Assembly: GCF_900107045.1 (NCBI RefSeq)
Contig: NZ_FNON01000004.1
Span: 434,001 to 498,000 of the forward strand
DNA: 64,000 nucleotides
Reading direction: 5' to 3'
Source of the DNA: Amycolatopsis xylanica
GTDB lineage: Bacteria > Actinomycetota > Actinomycetes > Mycobacteriales > Pseudonocardiaceae
The translations under genes were made by a program, and so were the position numbers. This document shows positions 1 through 7,792 of this stretch, piece after piece (positions within the stretch are counted from its first letter, which is position 1; every line of letters starts with the position of its first letter). The notes beneath the pieces were generated by a model. The model saw only the letters and a list, made by a program, of their open reading frames with translations, was not told the origin of the DNA and did no database searches.

Positions 1-289
1 CGTTTTCCTGGTCGACGCTTTCGAAGATCTCCACCGATTTGTCGACCTCGTCGCAGACTCCGAGTATTCCGTCGACCGTGTCCTTGATGCCGGTCCTGGC
101 CTCGGTGGACGGTTGCCGGTAGCTCTTTTCGAAACCCTTGCCGATGTCGTCGTCGCCCCAGCACCCGTCATGGCGGTCCAGGGTTTCCGTCAGCTTCGTG
201 AAAGCTCCGGAAAGGCGGCGACCCGATGCTTTGAGATCGCGGGTCGCCTGGCCGACACCGTCGGGGTCGAGAAAGAATTCCTCAGCCAT
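1..289 (-). CDS. WXG100-type ESX small protein, cut by window edge
   Basis: The first 96 residues of a small helical protein are visible; the C-terminus lies outside the window. It starts at an ATG preceded by AAGGAG. A WG-x(4)-G motif near residue 44 (CWGDDDIG, followed by KGFEKSY) is typical of the hairpin turn of WXG100-like proteins of actinobacterial ESX loci, which are exported as helical dimers. The start overlaps the end of the YbaB-like gene by 8 bp, so the two are co-transcribed and probably translationally coupled. Partner and substrate role are inferred only from family and context. The end of the gene and its length cannot be judged here. Confidence 0.75.
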   Translation of the reverse strand, partial: MAEEFFLDPDGVGQATRDLKASGRRLSGAFTKLTETLDRHDGCWGDDDIGKGFEKSYRQPSTEARTGIKDTVDGILGVCDEVDKSVEIFESVDQEN

Positions 290-731
290 CGCGCTGCTCC
301 TTCTTCCGGTCGTCGAATCCGTCGATTCCTTCGAGCATCGGGGCGAGCAGCGCGTCGACCATTTCCTGCGGGTCGACCTTTCCGGTCGCGAGCCCGGCGA
401 GATCGAGGCCGGGTACCGCGGTCATGCCCATCAGCTCGGTCATCTTCTCCATGCTCTGCGCACGGCCACGCTGCAAGGTCTCGACGAGCACGCTGGCCAG
501 CTGCGCCGGCGCGAGCCCGCGATAGCGGTCGCCGTTGAACACCAGGTCGACGAGTTCGCCGCGGCCGTCGAACGTCATCGCGAGCGACTGGTCCTTGGCG
601 CGGACCGTGGTGCGCTCCTCTTTCCACAGCTTGCCCAGCTCGCCGAGCTTGCGCCGCTCGTCCTCCATGGTGGCCAGCGCGTCGGCGGCCATGCGGTCGA
701 GGTCGAAGACCCCGGAATCCGGTTCTGGCAT
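282..731 (-). CDS. YbaB/EbfC-like protein of an ESX locus
   Basis: 149 residues. The region from about residue 10 to 120 looks like a YbaB/EbfC nucleoid-associated fold: an N-terminal helix rich in Arg/Lys/Glu (ATMEDERRKLGELGKLWKEE), then a strand-turn region (MTFDGRGELVDLVFNGDRY), then helices. YbaB-like proteins accompany ESX operons in mycobacteria (EspL), where they help stabilise co-secreted proteins, so a cytoplasmic chaperone or DNA-binding role is possible. The start ATG has a strong GAGGAGG ribosome site and overlaps the stop of the upstream 498-residue gene (ATGA junction). The long C-terminal tail, DP-rich then charged, is not part of the YbaB fold. Confidence 0.7.
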   Translation of the reverse strand: MPEPDSGVFDLDRMAADALATMEDERRKLGELGKLWKEERTTVRAKDQSLAMTFDGRGELVDLVFNGDRYRGLAPAQLASVLVETLQRGRAQSMEKMTELMGMTAVPGLDLAGLATGKVDPQEMVDALLAPMLEGIDGFDDRKKEQRDG

Positions 732-2227
732 CAGATCCTCCTCGACGGCGAACCGGTCAGGTCCGCGGGCAGCAAGTCGGTGAGCGGCACCTCGGGCTCG
801 GGTTTCCTTGCCGGGCGGCCGATCGCGGCAGGCGCGCCGATCGCGGGGTCCCAGACGTCCGGGTCCTCGGTCAGCATGGCATCGACGTCGCGTTCGGTGT
901 CCTGGTCGGTGCCGCGCAGGCCGCCCATCATCATCGGGGCCATCGGCATGCCACCGGTCGCGGCGGCATGCGACGACGCCGCCGCGACCGGCGTGGCACC
1001 TCCCGAAGTCATCGAGTAGCCACCGGTCGGCAGCGCCGCGAGTTCCGCGGGCAGCGGCCGGACCGGTGCCTGGTTCGCCAGTGGCGCGACCTCGACCGAA
1101 GGCAGCCGGATCCCGCCCGTCGACGCCGATCCCGTCGCCACGGCGTGCTTGGGCGCCGCGATCTCCGACGGTCCATTCGCGACGGATGCGATCGGCTTGT
1201 CGACCACCGGAACGTCCGTTGTGGACACTGTGACCGGCTTGACGCCCTGCACAGGAGCGACCGGCTCGGCGATCGCCTGCTCCTTGACCGCGGCATTCGT
1301 GGTCGTGGTCGTCTGCTTCTTCTCCGGCTTGCGGCCGACCACCGCGCCGGGCATCACCAGCGGAGCACCCACAGTGGACGGAGCCGCGGCACTGCGCTGA
1401 GCCGGTTGCCCCAGCACCGGCGGCACAATGTCCACAGTGGGCTGGAAGACCTTCTGCACACCGGACGCCTGCTGCGCGGGAGCGGTCACCATCTGCCCGG
1501 ACGACGAGGCCTGACGGAGCAGCGAACCCCCGGTGGCGGTCTTGGCCATCCCGCCGACGAGCAGCCCGGCTCCCAGGAAGCCGCCACCGCCCGAGCTACC
1601 TCCGCCACCTGTCGCGTACTTCGCGGTCTCCGGGTTGCCAGTGTCCGGACCGCCATCGCCGACGACGTCGGTCACGGTGTTCTGGGTGCCGGGCGCGTCG
1701 GGGGCGTCGACCGGCGGCGCCATCCCGGAGCCGATTTGCTGGTACGCCTGGGAAAGATCGCTCACGATCTGCAACGCGCGTTGCTTCTGGTCCTGTCCCA
1801 CTACCTCGGGCGCGGGGGCCTCCGGCGCCGGCGGCGCGCTGTCCTGCTCGGCCTTCGCCAGTTGCAGGTCACGCATGCGCTGCTGATGCATGGCGAGCTG
1901 GTCGCCCGCCTGCCGCAGCAACGTGCCGTAGCCCGGACTCTGGATCGTCTGCAGCAGCGAGGTGATCCGGGCGGTCAGTTCGTAGACGACGTTGCCGAAG
2001 CTCTCCGCGACCTGCCCGTCCCAGAAGTCCTGCATCGCCCGTTCTTCGCGGCGTACCTGGTCGAGCACCTCCTGCAGCCGCGCGCCTGCCTGATCGAAAG
2101 CGGCCGCACGCTGGTAGAACACCTCGGGCCCGACCTCGTTGATCAGCTGCGCGAGCTGCTCGAAGCTCAGCCCGGACAGCGACTCGATCCCCTCGGGCGG
2201 CGGGGGATCCGCGGAGACGTAACCCAC
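731..2227 (-). CDS. PPE/WXG-like ESX substrate with long disordered tail
   Basis: 498 residues with a GTG start placed 8 nt after AAGGAG. The N-terminal ~130 residues are helical, with a W-x-G turn (FWDGQVAESF, Trp about 69), as in WXG100/PPE-type secreted proteins. The rest is Pro/Ala/Val-rich and probably disordered. It ends in a Met/Gly patch (MAPMMMGG) followed by ER and an acidic LTEDPDVWD segment. The same kind of tail ends the neighbouring 928-residue protein. Gap to that upstream gene is 3 bp, and the downstream YbaB-like gene overlaps by an ATGA, so it sits mid-operon. A secreted or cell-surface ESX substrate is the most likely role; no enzymatic domain is visible. Confidence 0.65.
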   Translation of the reverse strand: MGYVSADPPPPEGIESLSGLSFEQLAQLINEVGPEVFYQRAAAFDQAGARLQEVLDQVRREERAMQDFWDGQVAESFGNVVYELTARITSLLQTIQSPGYGTLLRQAGDQLAMHQQRMRDLQLAKAEQDSAPPAPEAPAPEVVGQDQKQRALQIVSDLSQAYQQIGSGMAPPVDAPDAPGTQNTVTDVVGDGGPDTGNPETAKYATGGGGSSGGGGFLGAGLLVGGMAKTATGGSLLRQASSSGQMVTAPAQQASGVQKVFQPTVDIVPPVLGQPAQRSAAAPSTVGAPLVMPGAVVGRKPEKKQTTTTTNAAVKEQAIAEPVAPVQGVKPVTVSTTDVPVVDKPIASVANGPSEIAAPKHAVATGSASTGGIRLPSVEVAPLANQAPVRPLPAELAALPTGGYSMTSGGATPVAAASSHAAATGGMPMAPMMMGGLRGTDQDTERDVDAMLTEDPDVWDPAIGAPAAIGRPARKPEPEVPLTDLLPADLTGSPSRRI

Positions 2228-2230
2228 CGG

Positions 2231-5017
2231 TCAGCTCCTTCCCAGCACCGGGGACGGCGGTGAATCGGTGCCCTCGCCGTCGTCCCACATGCCCTGTTCG
2301 GCCTGCAGCCAGATCTGTGGTTCGCGTTCCTTCTCGCCCTGGCCCATGCCACCCATGCCGCCGCCCATGCCACCCATCGGCATGCCCGGTGACATGCCCT
2401 GGCCCGGGCTGGTGGCGGTCAGTCCGCCGACCGTGCTGATCTGGGTCGCCGCGGTGACCGGCATGCCCGGCACGGAAAGCCCGCGCGAGCGCGCGACATC
2501 GGTGTCGAAGCGGGTCAACGGTTCCGCGGCGACGCCCCCGCCGACGCCTACTCCACCGCCACCGCCGCCGTGCCCGGAGCCGCCTCCGCCGCCACCGCCC
2601 AATTTGGACAGTGCCTCGTTGGCGCGTGCCTTGGCGTCCGCGAGACCACCGTCGCTGGACGCCGTCTTCCCCTCACCGAGGAAGCTCTCCAGCGCGGACT
2701 TCTGACGGCTGGAGGCGTCGATGCCGTCGATGGCCTTGTTGGCGGCTTCCTTGGCGTCGGCCAACGCCTGCCGTTGCTCGGCGCTGTCGCCGGGCTTGCC
2801 GAGCGTGTCGATGGCCTTGTCCGCGGCGGCTTTCGCCTCGTCCATGGCCTTCTGGTGATCGGGGCTCGACGGGTCGCTCGACGTGAGTTTGTCGATGGCG
2901 TCGTTCGCGGCCGCCTTCGCCGCGTCCAGCGCGTGCTTCTGATCGGGGCTGTCACCCGGCTTGCCGAGCTTGTCGATGGCCTTGTCCGCGGCGGCCTTCG
3001 CATCCTCGACGGCCTTGTAGTGCTCGGGGTTGGACGCCTTGTCGATGGCGTCGTGCGCCGCTTCCTTCGCGGCTTCGAGCGCGGCCTTCTGCTCCGGGCT
3101 GTCGGCGGGCTTGCCCAGCGCGTCGATCGCCTTGTCGGCCGCCGCTTTCGCGTCGTCCAGTGCCTTCTGGTGCCCGGGCGAGTGCGGATCGGACTTGGCC
3201 GCGTCCTCGATCGCCTTGTTGGCGGCGTCCTTGGCCGCTTCGAGCGCGTGCTTCTGCTCGGGACTGTCTCCCGGCTTGCCCAGCGCGTCGATCGCCTTGT
3301 CCGCAGCCGCCTTGGCCTCCTCGATGGCCTTGGCCTTCTCGGGGTTGGCGAGCTTGTCGATGGCGTCGTTCGCGGCGTTCTTGGCGTCTTCGAGCGCCTG
3401 CTGCCGCTCGGGGCTGTCGCCGGGTTTGCCGAGCGCGTCGATGGCCTTGCCCGCGGCCGCCTTGGCGTCGTCGAGTGCCTTCTTCGCGTCCGGGCTCTGG
3501 CCGCCACCGCCCGCGCCGCCCCCCTTGCCGAGATCGTCGATCGCCTTGTTGGCGGCCTTCTTCGCCTCGTCGAGCGCCTTCTTGCGCTCCGGGTCGTCGG
3601 TGCCCTTGGACAGGTCGTCGATGGCCTTGCCCGCGGCGTTCTTCGCGTCGTCGAGCGCCTTCTTGTCCGCCGAGCCGGGGCCGTCGGAGGACGTCGGCGG
3701 CTTGCCGAGCCCGTCGATCGCGTCGTTGGCGGCCTTCTTGGCGTCTTCGAGTGCCTTCTGACGGGCAGCGCTTCCCTTGTCGCCACCGCCGGCGCCGCTG
3801 CCACTGCCGCCGCCCGCACCGGTCGGCATGCCGCCACCGGTGTCGCCCGCGCCACCGCCCGTGAGACCGTCGATCGCCTTGCCCGCGGCGGCTTTGGCGT
3901 CGTCCAGCGCCTTCTGCCGCGCGGCGTCGCCGTTGTCCCCACCGGCGCCCGATCCGGAACCGGAGCCCGAGCCGGGTCCGTCGGACGACGTCGCCGGGCC
4001 ACCGCCCTTGCCGGAGCCGGAACCAGAGCCCTTGCCCAGGCCGTCGATCGCACCGTCGGCGGCCTTCTTGGCCTCTTCGAGGGCCTTCTTGCGCTCGGGG
4101 TCGTCGGTCTTGTTCGCGAGGTCGTCGATGGCCTTGTTCGCCGCGTTCTTCGCGTCGTCGTAGGCCTGCTTCTCCTTCTCGCTCGGGCCGTTCCCCGAAC
4201 CAGAGCCGGAGCCCGAACCGGAGCCAGAGCCCGACGACTCGTCATCGCTCGAATCGTCCTTCTTGTCGTCTTTCTTATCGTCCTTCTTGTCATCTTTTTT
4301 GTCGTCGGGCTTGCCGTCGCCGCTACCGTTGAACCGCGGGTCCTCCGACTTGGCCAGCCCGTTGACGATGCGCAGCGGCATCAGGTCCTGGCCGCGCTCG
4401 GTGTACTGGTTGCCGAGCCCCTTGAACTGCTCCTGCAACTCCTTGATCAGCTTGATCTCCGACTGCGCGCGGGCGTTGGTCGCGTCCGCGATCGTCTGGT
4501 TCTGCAGCCGGGTGATCTCGTCGGCGTCGGTGGCCGCCGCGACCGCGGCTTTCCCGGCGTCTTCGATCTTCTTGATCGCCTCTTCCCTGACCCGGTGCGA
4601 CTCCTCGACCGTCTCCCACCACCGGGTGGCGAACGCCTGGATGGCGTGCCCGATGTTGCCGATGGTCAGGCCGTACTTCTTGGTCTCCAGCGTCTGGTAG
4701 AGGTCTTCGCTCTCCTTCAGCAGGTCGGTGGCGTACTTGTTGAACGCGTCACCGGCCTCGCCCTCCAGCGCGTCCTTCATCGCCTTGATCTGCGCGCCGA
4801 ACTGGGTGTTGATGTCGCCCAGCCGTTTCGTGGCCGCGTTGAACTCGGTCTCGAAGTCGTACCAGGCCTCGGCCGTCTTGTTGCTCGACGCGCTGCCGCC
4901 GTGCGTCAGCTCGGCCGTGACCTCGTCGAGCGCGGTCCAGTTCGAATACTGGCCGACCTCCAATCCCGGCGCGGACTGGTTGTAGTCGCCGACCAGGTGC
5001 GTGGTCTTATCGGCCAT
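2231..5017 (-). CDS. Giant WXG-like protein with ~16 helical repeats
   Basis: 928 residues. Residues ~1-230 are helical and WXG-like (the turn reads GEAGDAF, without Trp). A charged DDKK linker (~235-255) and Gly-Ser runs follow. From ~280 to ~815 come about 16 degenerate copies of a 25-30-residue unit with core AL-x-x-AK-x-AA-x-x-AID-x-L, often followed by GKPGDSPEQ. A Gly/Met-rich stretch and an acidic Trp-containing tail close the protein. Repeats of this type predict short helices or helical hairpins in an extended rod. It lies in the ESX operon between small WXG-like genes, which suggests a secreted structural or wall-spanning protein. The N-terminus lacks a classical signal peptide. Repeat number may vary between strains. 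Function not known. Confidence 0.65.
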   Translation of the reverse strand: MADKTTHLVGDYNQSAPGLEVGQYSNWTALDEVTAELTHGGSASSNKTAEAWYDFETEFNAATKRLGDINTQFGAQIKAMKDALEGEAGDAFNKYATDLLKESEDLYQTLETKKYGLTIGNIGHAIQAFATRWWETVEESHRVREEAIKKIEDAGKAAVAAATDADEITRLQNQTIADATNARAQSEIKLIKELQEQFKGLGNQYTERGQDLMPLRIVNGLAKSEDPRFNGSGDGKPDDKKDDKKDDKKDDKKDDSSDDESSGSGSGSGSGSGSGNGPSEKEKQAYDDAKNAANKAIDDLANKTDDPERKKALEEAKKAADGAIDGLGKGSGSGSGKGGGPATSSDGPGSGSGSGSGAGGDNGDAARQKALDDAKAAAGKAIDGLTGGGAGDTGGGMPTGAGGGSGSGAGGGDKGSAARQKALEDAKKAANDAIDGLGKPPTSSDGPGSADKKALDDAKNAAGKAIDDLSKGTDDPERKKALDEAKKAANKAIDDLGKGGGAGGGGQSPDAKKALDDAKAAAGKAIDALGKPGDSPERQQALEDAKNAANDAIDKLANPEKAKAIEEAKAAADKAIDALGKPGDSPEQKHALEAAKDAANKAIEDAAKSDPHSPGHQKALDDAKAAADKAIDALGKPADSPEQKAALEAAKEAAHDAIDKASNPEHYKAVEDAKAAADKAIDKLGKPGDSPDQKHALDAAKAAANDAIDKLTSSDPSSPDHQKAMDEAKAAADKAIDTLGKPGDSAEQRQALADAKEAANKAIDGIDASSRQKSALESFLGEGKTASSDGGLADAKARANEALSKLGGGGGGGSGHGGGGGGVGVGGGVAAEPLTRFDTDVARSRGLSVPGMPVTAATQISTVGGLTATSPGQGMSPGMPMGGMGGGMGGMGQGEKEREPQIWLQAEQGMWDDGEGTDSPPSPVLGRS

Positions 5018-5062
5018 GGCTAAGTGATCCTCACCGGGGAAAGGGACGCTGGACGGCTGGTG

Positions 5063-5509
5063 CTACTTCTTCTTGCCCGGGTACAGCGCGTCGTCGTAGC
5101 CGTCGCCGTCGGTGGCGTTGTCCTTGTCGTCCTTCGGGTCCGTGAAGTTGCCCTGCTCCGACTCGGTGTTCTCGTCGAGCTTCACGATGTCGTCGCGGAT
5201 GTGCTTCTTCAGCTCGCCGATGCTCTCGCTGACCTTCTTGGCGTTGTCGCCGTCGAGGTTGGTGAAGTCCTTGGCGATCTTGGTGAGCGTGGTCTCCATC
5301 TCCTCGAGCGCGAGCTTGAGGTGCTCCGCGTGCGCGACGACGCCGTTGCGGCGGTCGTCGACGATCCGCTCCAGCCATTGCGCGAGCGGGAACTTGCCGG
5401 CGTTGGGCCAGTTCGCCTTCAGCTCGGTGAAGGCCTTCATATCGTCCATAATGGACCCGAGCTTGCCCGCCGCGTCCGTGATGGCCTTGGCGTCGAATTT
5501 CGTGGACAT
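5063..5509 (-). CDS. Small helical ESX-associated protein (148 aa)
   Basis: 148 residues starting at an ATG preceded by GAAGGAG. It is almost entirely amphipathic helix (KLALEEMETTLTKIAKDFTN) with an acidic, Gly/Asp-rich C-terminal tail ending ALYPGKKK. A single Trp in the first third (KANWPNAG) could mark the turn of a WXG-like hairpin, but no exact W-x-G is present. It sits 45 bp downstream... in reading order before the 928-residue gene and after the EsxA-like gene, so it is probably a co-exported partner or an EspC-like accessory protein. The assignment rests on size, helicity and position rather than on a diagnostic motif. Confidence 0.55.
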   Translation of the reverse strand: MSTKFDAKAITDAAGKLGSIMDDMKAFTELKANWPNAGKFPLAQWLERIVDDRRNGVVAHAEHLKLALEEMETTLTKIAKDFTNLDGDNAKKVSESIGELKKHIRDDIVKLDENTESEQGNFTDPKDDKDNATDGDGYDDALYPGKKK

Positions 5510-5592
5510 GACACTCCTTCACTGCTGGCTGGGGATGGAGCGGGGGCCGGGCCGGACGGCCGCACGGCCCGGCACCCGCGGAACGAGAGGCG

Positions 5593-5889
5593 TCAGCGCC
5601 CGACAGCGCCGGCGCCGCGCGCGTCCTGGTCCCGCATGTCATCGGCTCCCTGGCCCAGCGCGTTCTTCAGGTTGACCAGGTTTTCGCGGTTCTGCGTGAG
5701 GTCGTTGCTCAGGTCCGTCGACAGCGCTTCGTAGGCGTCGGCGGTGGAACCGTGCCACTCGCCCATGATCCGCTTGACGTCGGCGACCAGATCGTCGGTC
5801 TGGCTCTGGATCTCCGACGCCTTGTTGGCCATCATGCTCAGGCAGGTGTCGATGACGTTGTAGTCGTATGTGATCGTTCCGTCGGCCAT
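5593..5889 (-). CDS. WXG100 family ESAT-6-like protein
   Basis: 98 residues, the canonical WXG100 length. The exact W-x-G turn is present (GEWHGSTADAYEAL, Trp about 45), flanked by two amphipathic helices, and the protein starts at an ATG with an AAAGGA ribosome site. WXG100 proteins are exported by the ESX/type VII machine as helical-hairpin dimers. Its partner is probably the 109-residue protein encoded just upstream in the same transcript (gap 36 bp). The usual C-terminal Y-x-x-x-D/E export signal is not evident at the end of this protein, so the signal would have to come from a partner. Confidence 0.85.
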   Translation of the reverse strand: MADGTITYDYNVIDTCLSMMANKASEIQSQTDDLVADVKRIMGEWHGSTADAYEALSTDLSNDLTQNRENLVNLKNALGQGADDMRDQDARGAGAVGR

Positions 5890-5925
5890 GCTGAAAGTCC
5901 TTTCGGGATAAACGAGGTGGTGGGC

Positions 5926-6255
5926 TCAGGCGCCCAGGAAGTTCCCGGTCTCCATCGGCAGGCTCAGGATCTTCTGCATGCTGGTCTGGTCGGTGCCGTC
6001 CTGGTTGGACGCTTCACGGCGGATGTTGTCGGCCATGGTGTTGAGGTGCGCCAGCACCGACTTGCGGACCGACTCGACCCAGTTGTCACAGGTGGTGCTC
6101 AGCGCGCGGGTCGCGGCGCTCGGGCTGGCGGCGAGCGTGGCCTCGATCTCGCTCTTCAGCTGGTTGAGCTGGGTGTTGACGCTGTCACTGGTGGCCTCGT
6201 GCCGTGCGGCCTGCTGATTGATCGTCTCGACATTGAGTTGAGTTGAATGTCCCAC
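5926..6255 (-). CDS. EsxB-like small helical partner (109 aa)
   Basis: 109 residues. The start was chosen as the GTG at 6255 because AGGAGG lies 6 nt before it; longer frames upstream have no ribosome site and non-family residues. The protein is a helical hairpin (NQLKSEIEATLAAS; SVLAHLNTMADNIRREAS) with a Trp in the middle (CDNWVESV) instead of a strict W-x-G. It is the first small ESX gene after eccB in the minus-strand cluster, directly before the WXG100 gene. Pairing of a strict WXG100 protein with a degenerate partner is normal for this system. The segment 6256-6361 before the end of eccB holds no gene. Confidence 0.65.
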   Translation of the reverse strand: MGHSTQLNVETINQQAARHEATSDSVNTQLNQLKSEIEATLAASPSAATRALSTTCDNWVESVRKSVLAHLNTMADNIRREASNQDGTDQTSMQKILSLPMETGNFLGA

Positions 6256-6361
6256 TGGATTCCTCCTGTGTTCACTGAAAGCCTGATGGTGGAACAGTAA
6301 CCGGCAGAATGGCTTCGAAAGTCTTTGAGCGACTCCGTGATACCGGAGGGAGGAAGTTCCC

Positions 6362-7792
6362 TCATGGCCTCGCGGGCTGGCTGCGTAAAGCGCCTTCGAC
6401 ACTGAGCAAAGGCCCGCTCGGTAACAACGCGAGCAATTCCGCGGGCACTTTCACCACTGAGGACTCGGCATATCCGAGCGAGCTCAGCACCTCGGGCCCG
6501 GCGAGCGGATACTTCCGGCCCACCTCGGTGATGAGAAAAGCGGCTCCCGGCGCCGCGCCTGGCGCCGGGAGGTCTCGGGCGAGCACGCCCCCACCCATCG
6601 GGATCGCCACCCGATCGGCCATCGTGCCCGGTGTGTGCTCGGCCACCGGCACGGACTCGGCGTTGACCAGCACGCGCGGCAGCAGCTGGGCCGAGACGGC
6701 GGGCTCGCCGTTCGCCGACGGCCCGAACTTCATGCAGGGCAACGCTTCCGTGCCGGGGTCGACCACCTCGGGTGGCTCCGGCGGCAGCCCGGCGACCAGA
6801 TCGGGACCGGCCGAGACGGGCGCGCCCGTGATGCCTGCGGGTCCCACTTGGATCGGTGCGACGGCGGAGTTCGGGTAGGCCTCGCGGGTCGACGGCGCGG
6901 CCAGCACCAGCGCCGCGCTCGTGCGTGTCAGCGGGGTGACGCCGTCCTTGCGCACGAGGTAAAGCTGATCGGACGCCAGCGCCGGGTTGCGCACCTGCAG
7001 CACCTGCCCGACAACGCTGGACCTGCCGTCGACCATCGGGCCAGGCTTGCCGACATCGGGTGTCTGCGGCACCGCGATGTCGGTCCCGCGCGGGATGGTG
7101 TTGAGCCAGGCCAGCGTCACCGGCACCGCGATCTGGTCGCTGTAGCCGAGCGTCTCGAGCACCGCGCGTTGCGGCAGCAGCTGACGCTTTCCCTGCCAGA
7201 TCAAGTACTTCGCGTTGTCCGGTGTGGACACCAACAGCGCTTGTTTGGCGCCGAGCGCGGGTCCGGAGTGCTGCGCGAGCAGCAGGGTCACGCCAGGACC
7301 GGCGGCGCCGGGGCCGCTGCCCGCGGGCTCCGCGCAGACCGTCCACGGTCCGGTCGCGAGCCGGGCGGACGTCGGCAGCGAGTCGGGCGCGCCGAGAATC
7401 CCGATCGGCTGGCCGACCGGCGTGCCCGCCAAAGACTTCTGCGAAACCGAAATGACTTCGCCGTTGTTCGCTTTGCCGGTGGCGAGTCGCGCGGACGAAT
7501 AATTGAGCACCGGGCGCAGCTGGCCGTCGAGATAGACGTAACGCGCGCCGACGGTCTTGTCCATCACGATCGCGCCCGCGTGCCGCCACGAATTGTCGCC
7601 GCCGGGCACGAAAAGGCCGTAAATGCCGAAGATCGCGACGAGGATGCCCGCCACGAGAACGCCCAGCGCGGTGCCGGTGTTCAGGCGCCGGTTGGGCGCC
7701 TGCAGTACATCCGGCCTGCCGTGGGTCACCGCGGCCGCGAGCCGCCCGACCACGAAGAAGTACGCTTGGACCTGGTCCTTGCGTGACTGCAT
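6362..7792 (-). CDS. eccB: Type VII secretion protein EccB
   Basis: 476 residues starting MQSRKDQVQAYFF, the typical EccB opening. A short cytoplasmic N-terminus is followed by one membrane segment (~41-62, GVLVAGILVAIFGIYGLFVPGG), then a large extracytoplasmic domain with the repeated lobes seen in EccB (WQGKRQLLP, LGYSD, IPRGTDIAVP). EccB is a core part of the ESX membrane complex and reaches into the periplasm-like space. The start codon overlaps the stop of eccD (TGATG, 1 bp), so translation is coupled. Cys pair positions consistent with the family's disulfide are present (TVCAEP, LPCMKFG). Length matches the family norm. Confidence 0.93.
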   Translation of the reverse strand: MQSRKDQVQAYFFVVGRLAAAVTHGRPDVLQAPNRRLNTGTALGVLVAGILVAIFGIYGLFVPGGDNSWRHAGAIVMDKTVGARYVYLDGQLRPVLNYSSARLATGKANNGEVISVSQKSLAGTPVGQPIGILGAPDSLPTSARLATGPWTVCAEPAGSGPGAAGPGVTLLLAQHSGPALGAKQALLVSTPDNAKYLIWQGKRQLLPQRAVLETLGYSDQIAVPVTLAWLNTIPRGTDIAVPQTPDVGKPGPMVDGRSSVVGQVLQVRNPALASDQLYLVRKDGVTPLTRTSAALVLAAPSTREAYPNSAVAPIQVGPAGITGAPVSAGPDLVAGLPPEPPEVVDPGTEALPCMKFGPSANGEPAVSAQLLPRVLVNAESVPVAEHTPGTMADRVAIPMGGGVLARDLPAPGAAPGAAFLITEVGRKYPLAGPEVLSSLGYAESSVVKVPAELLALLPSGPLLSVEGALRSQPARP

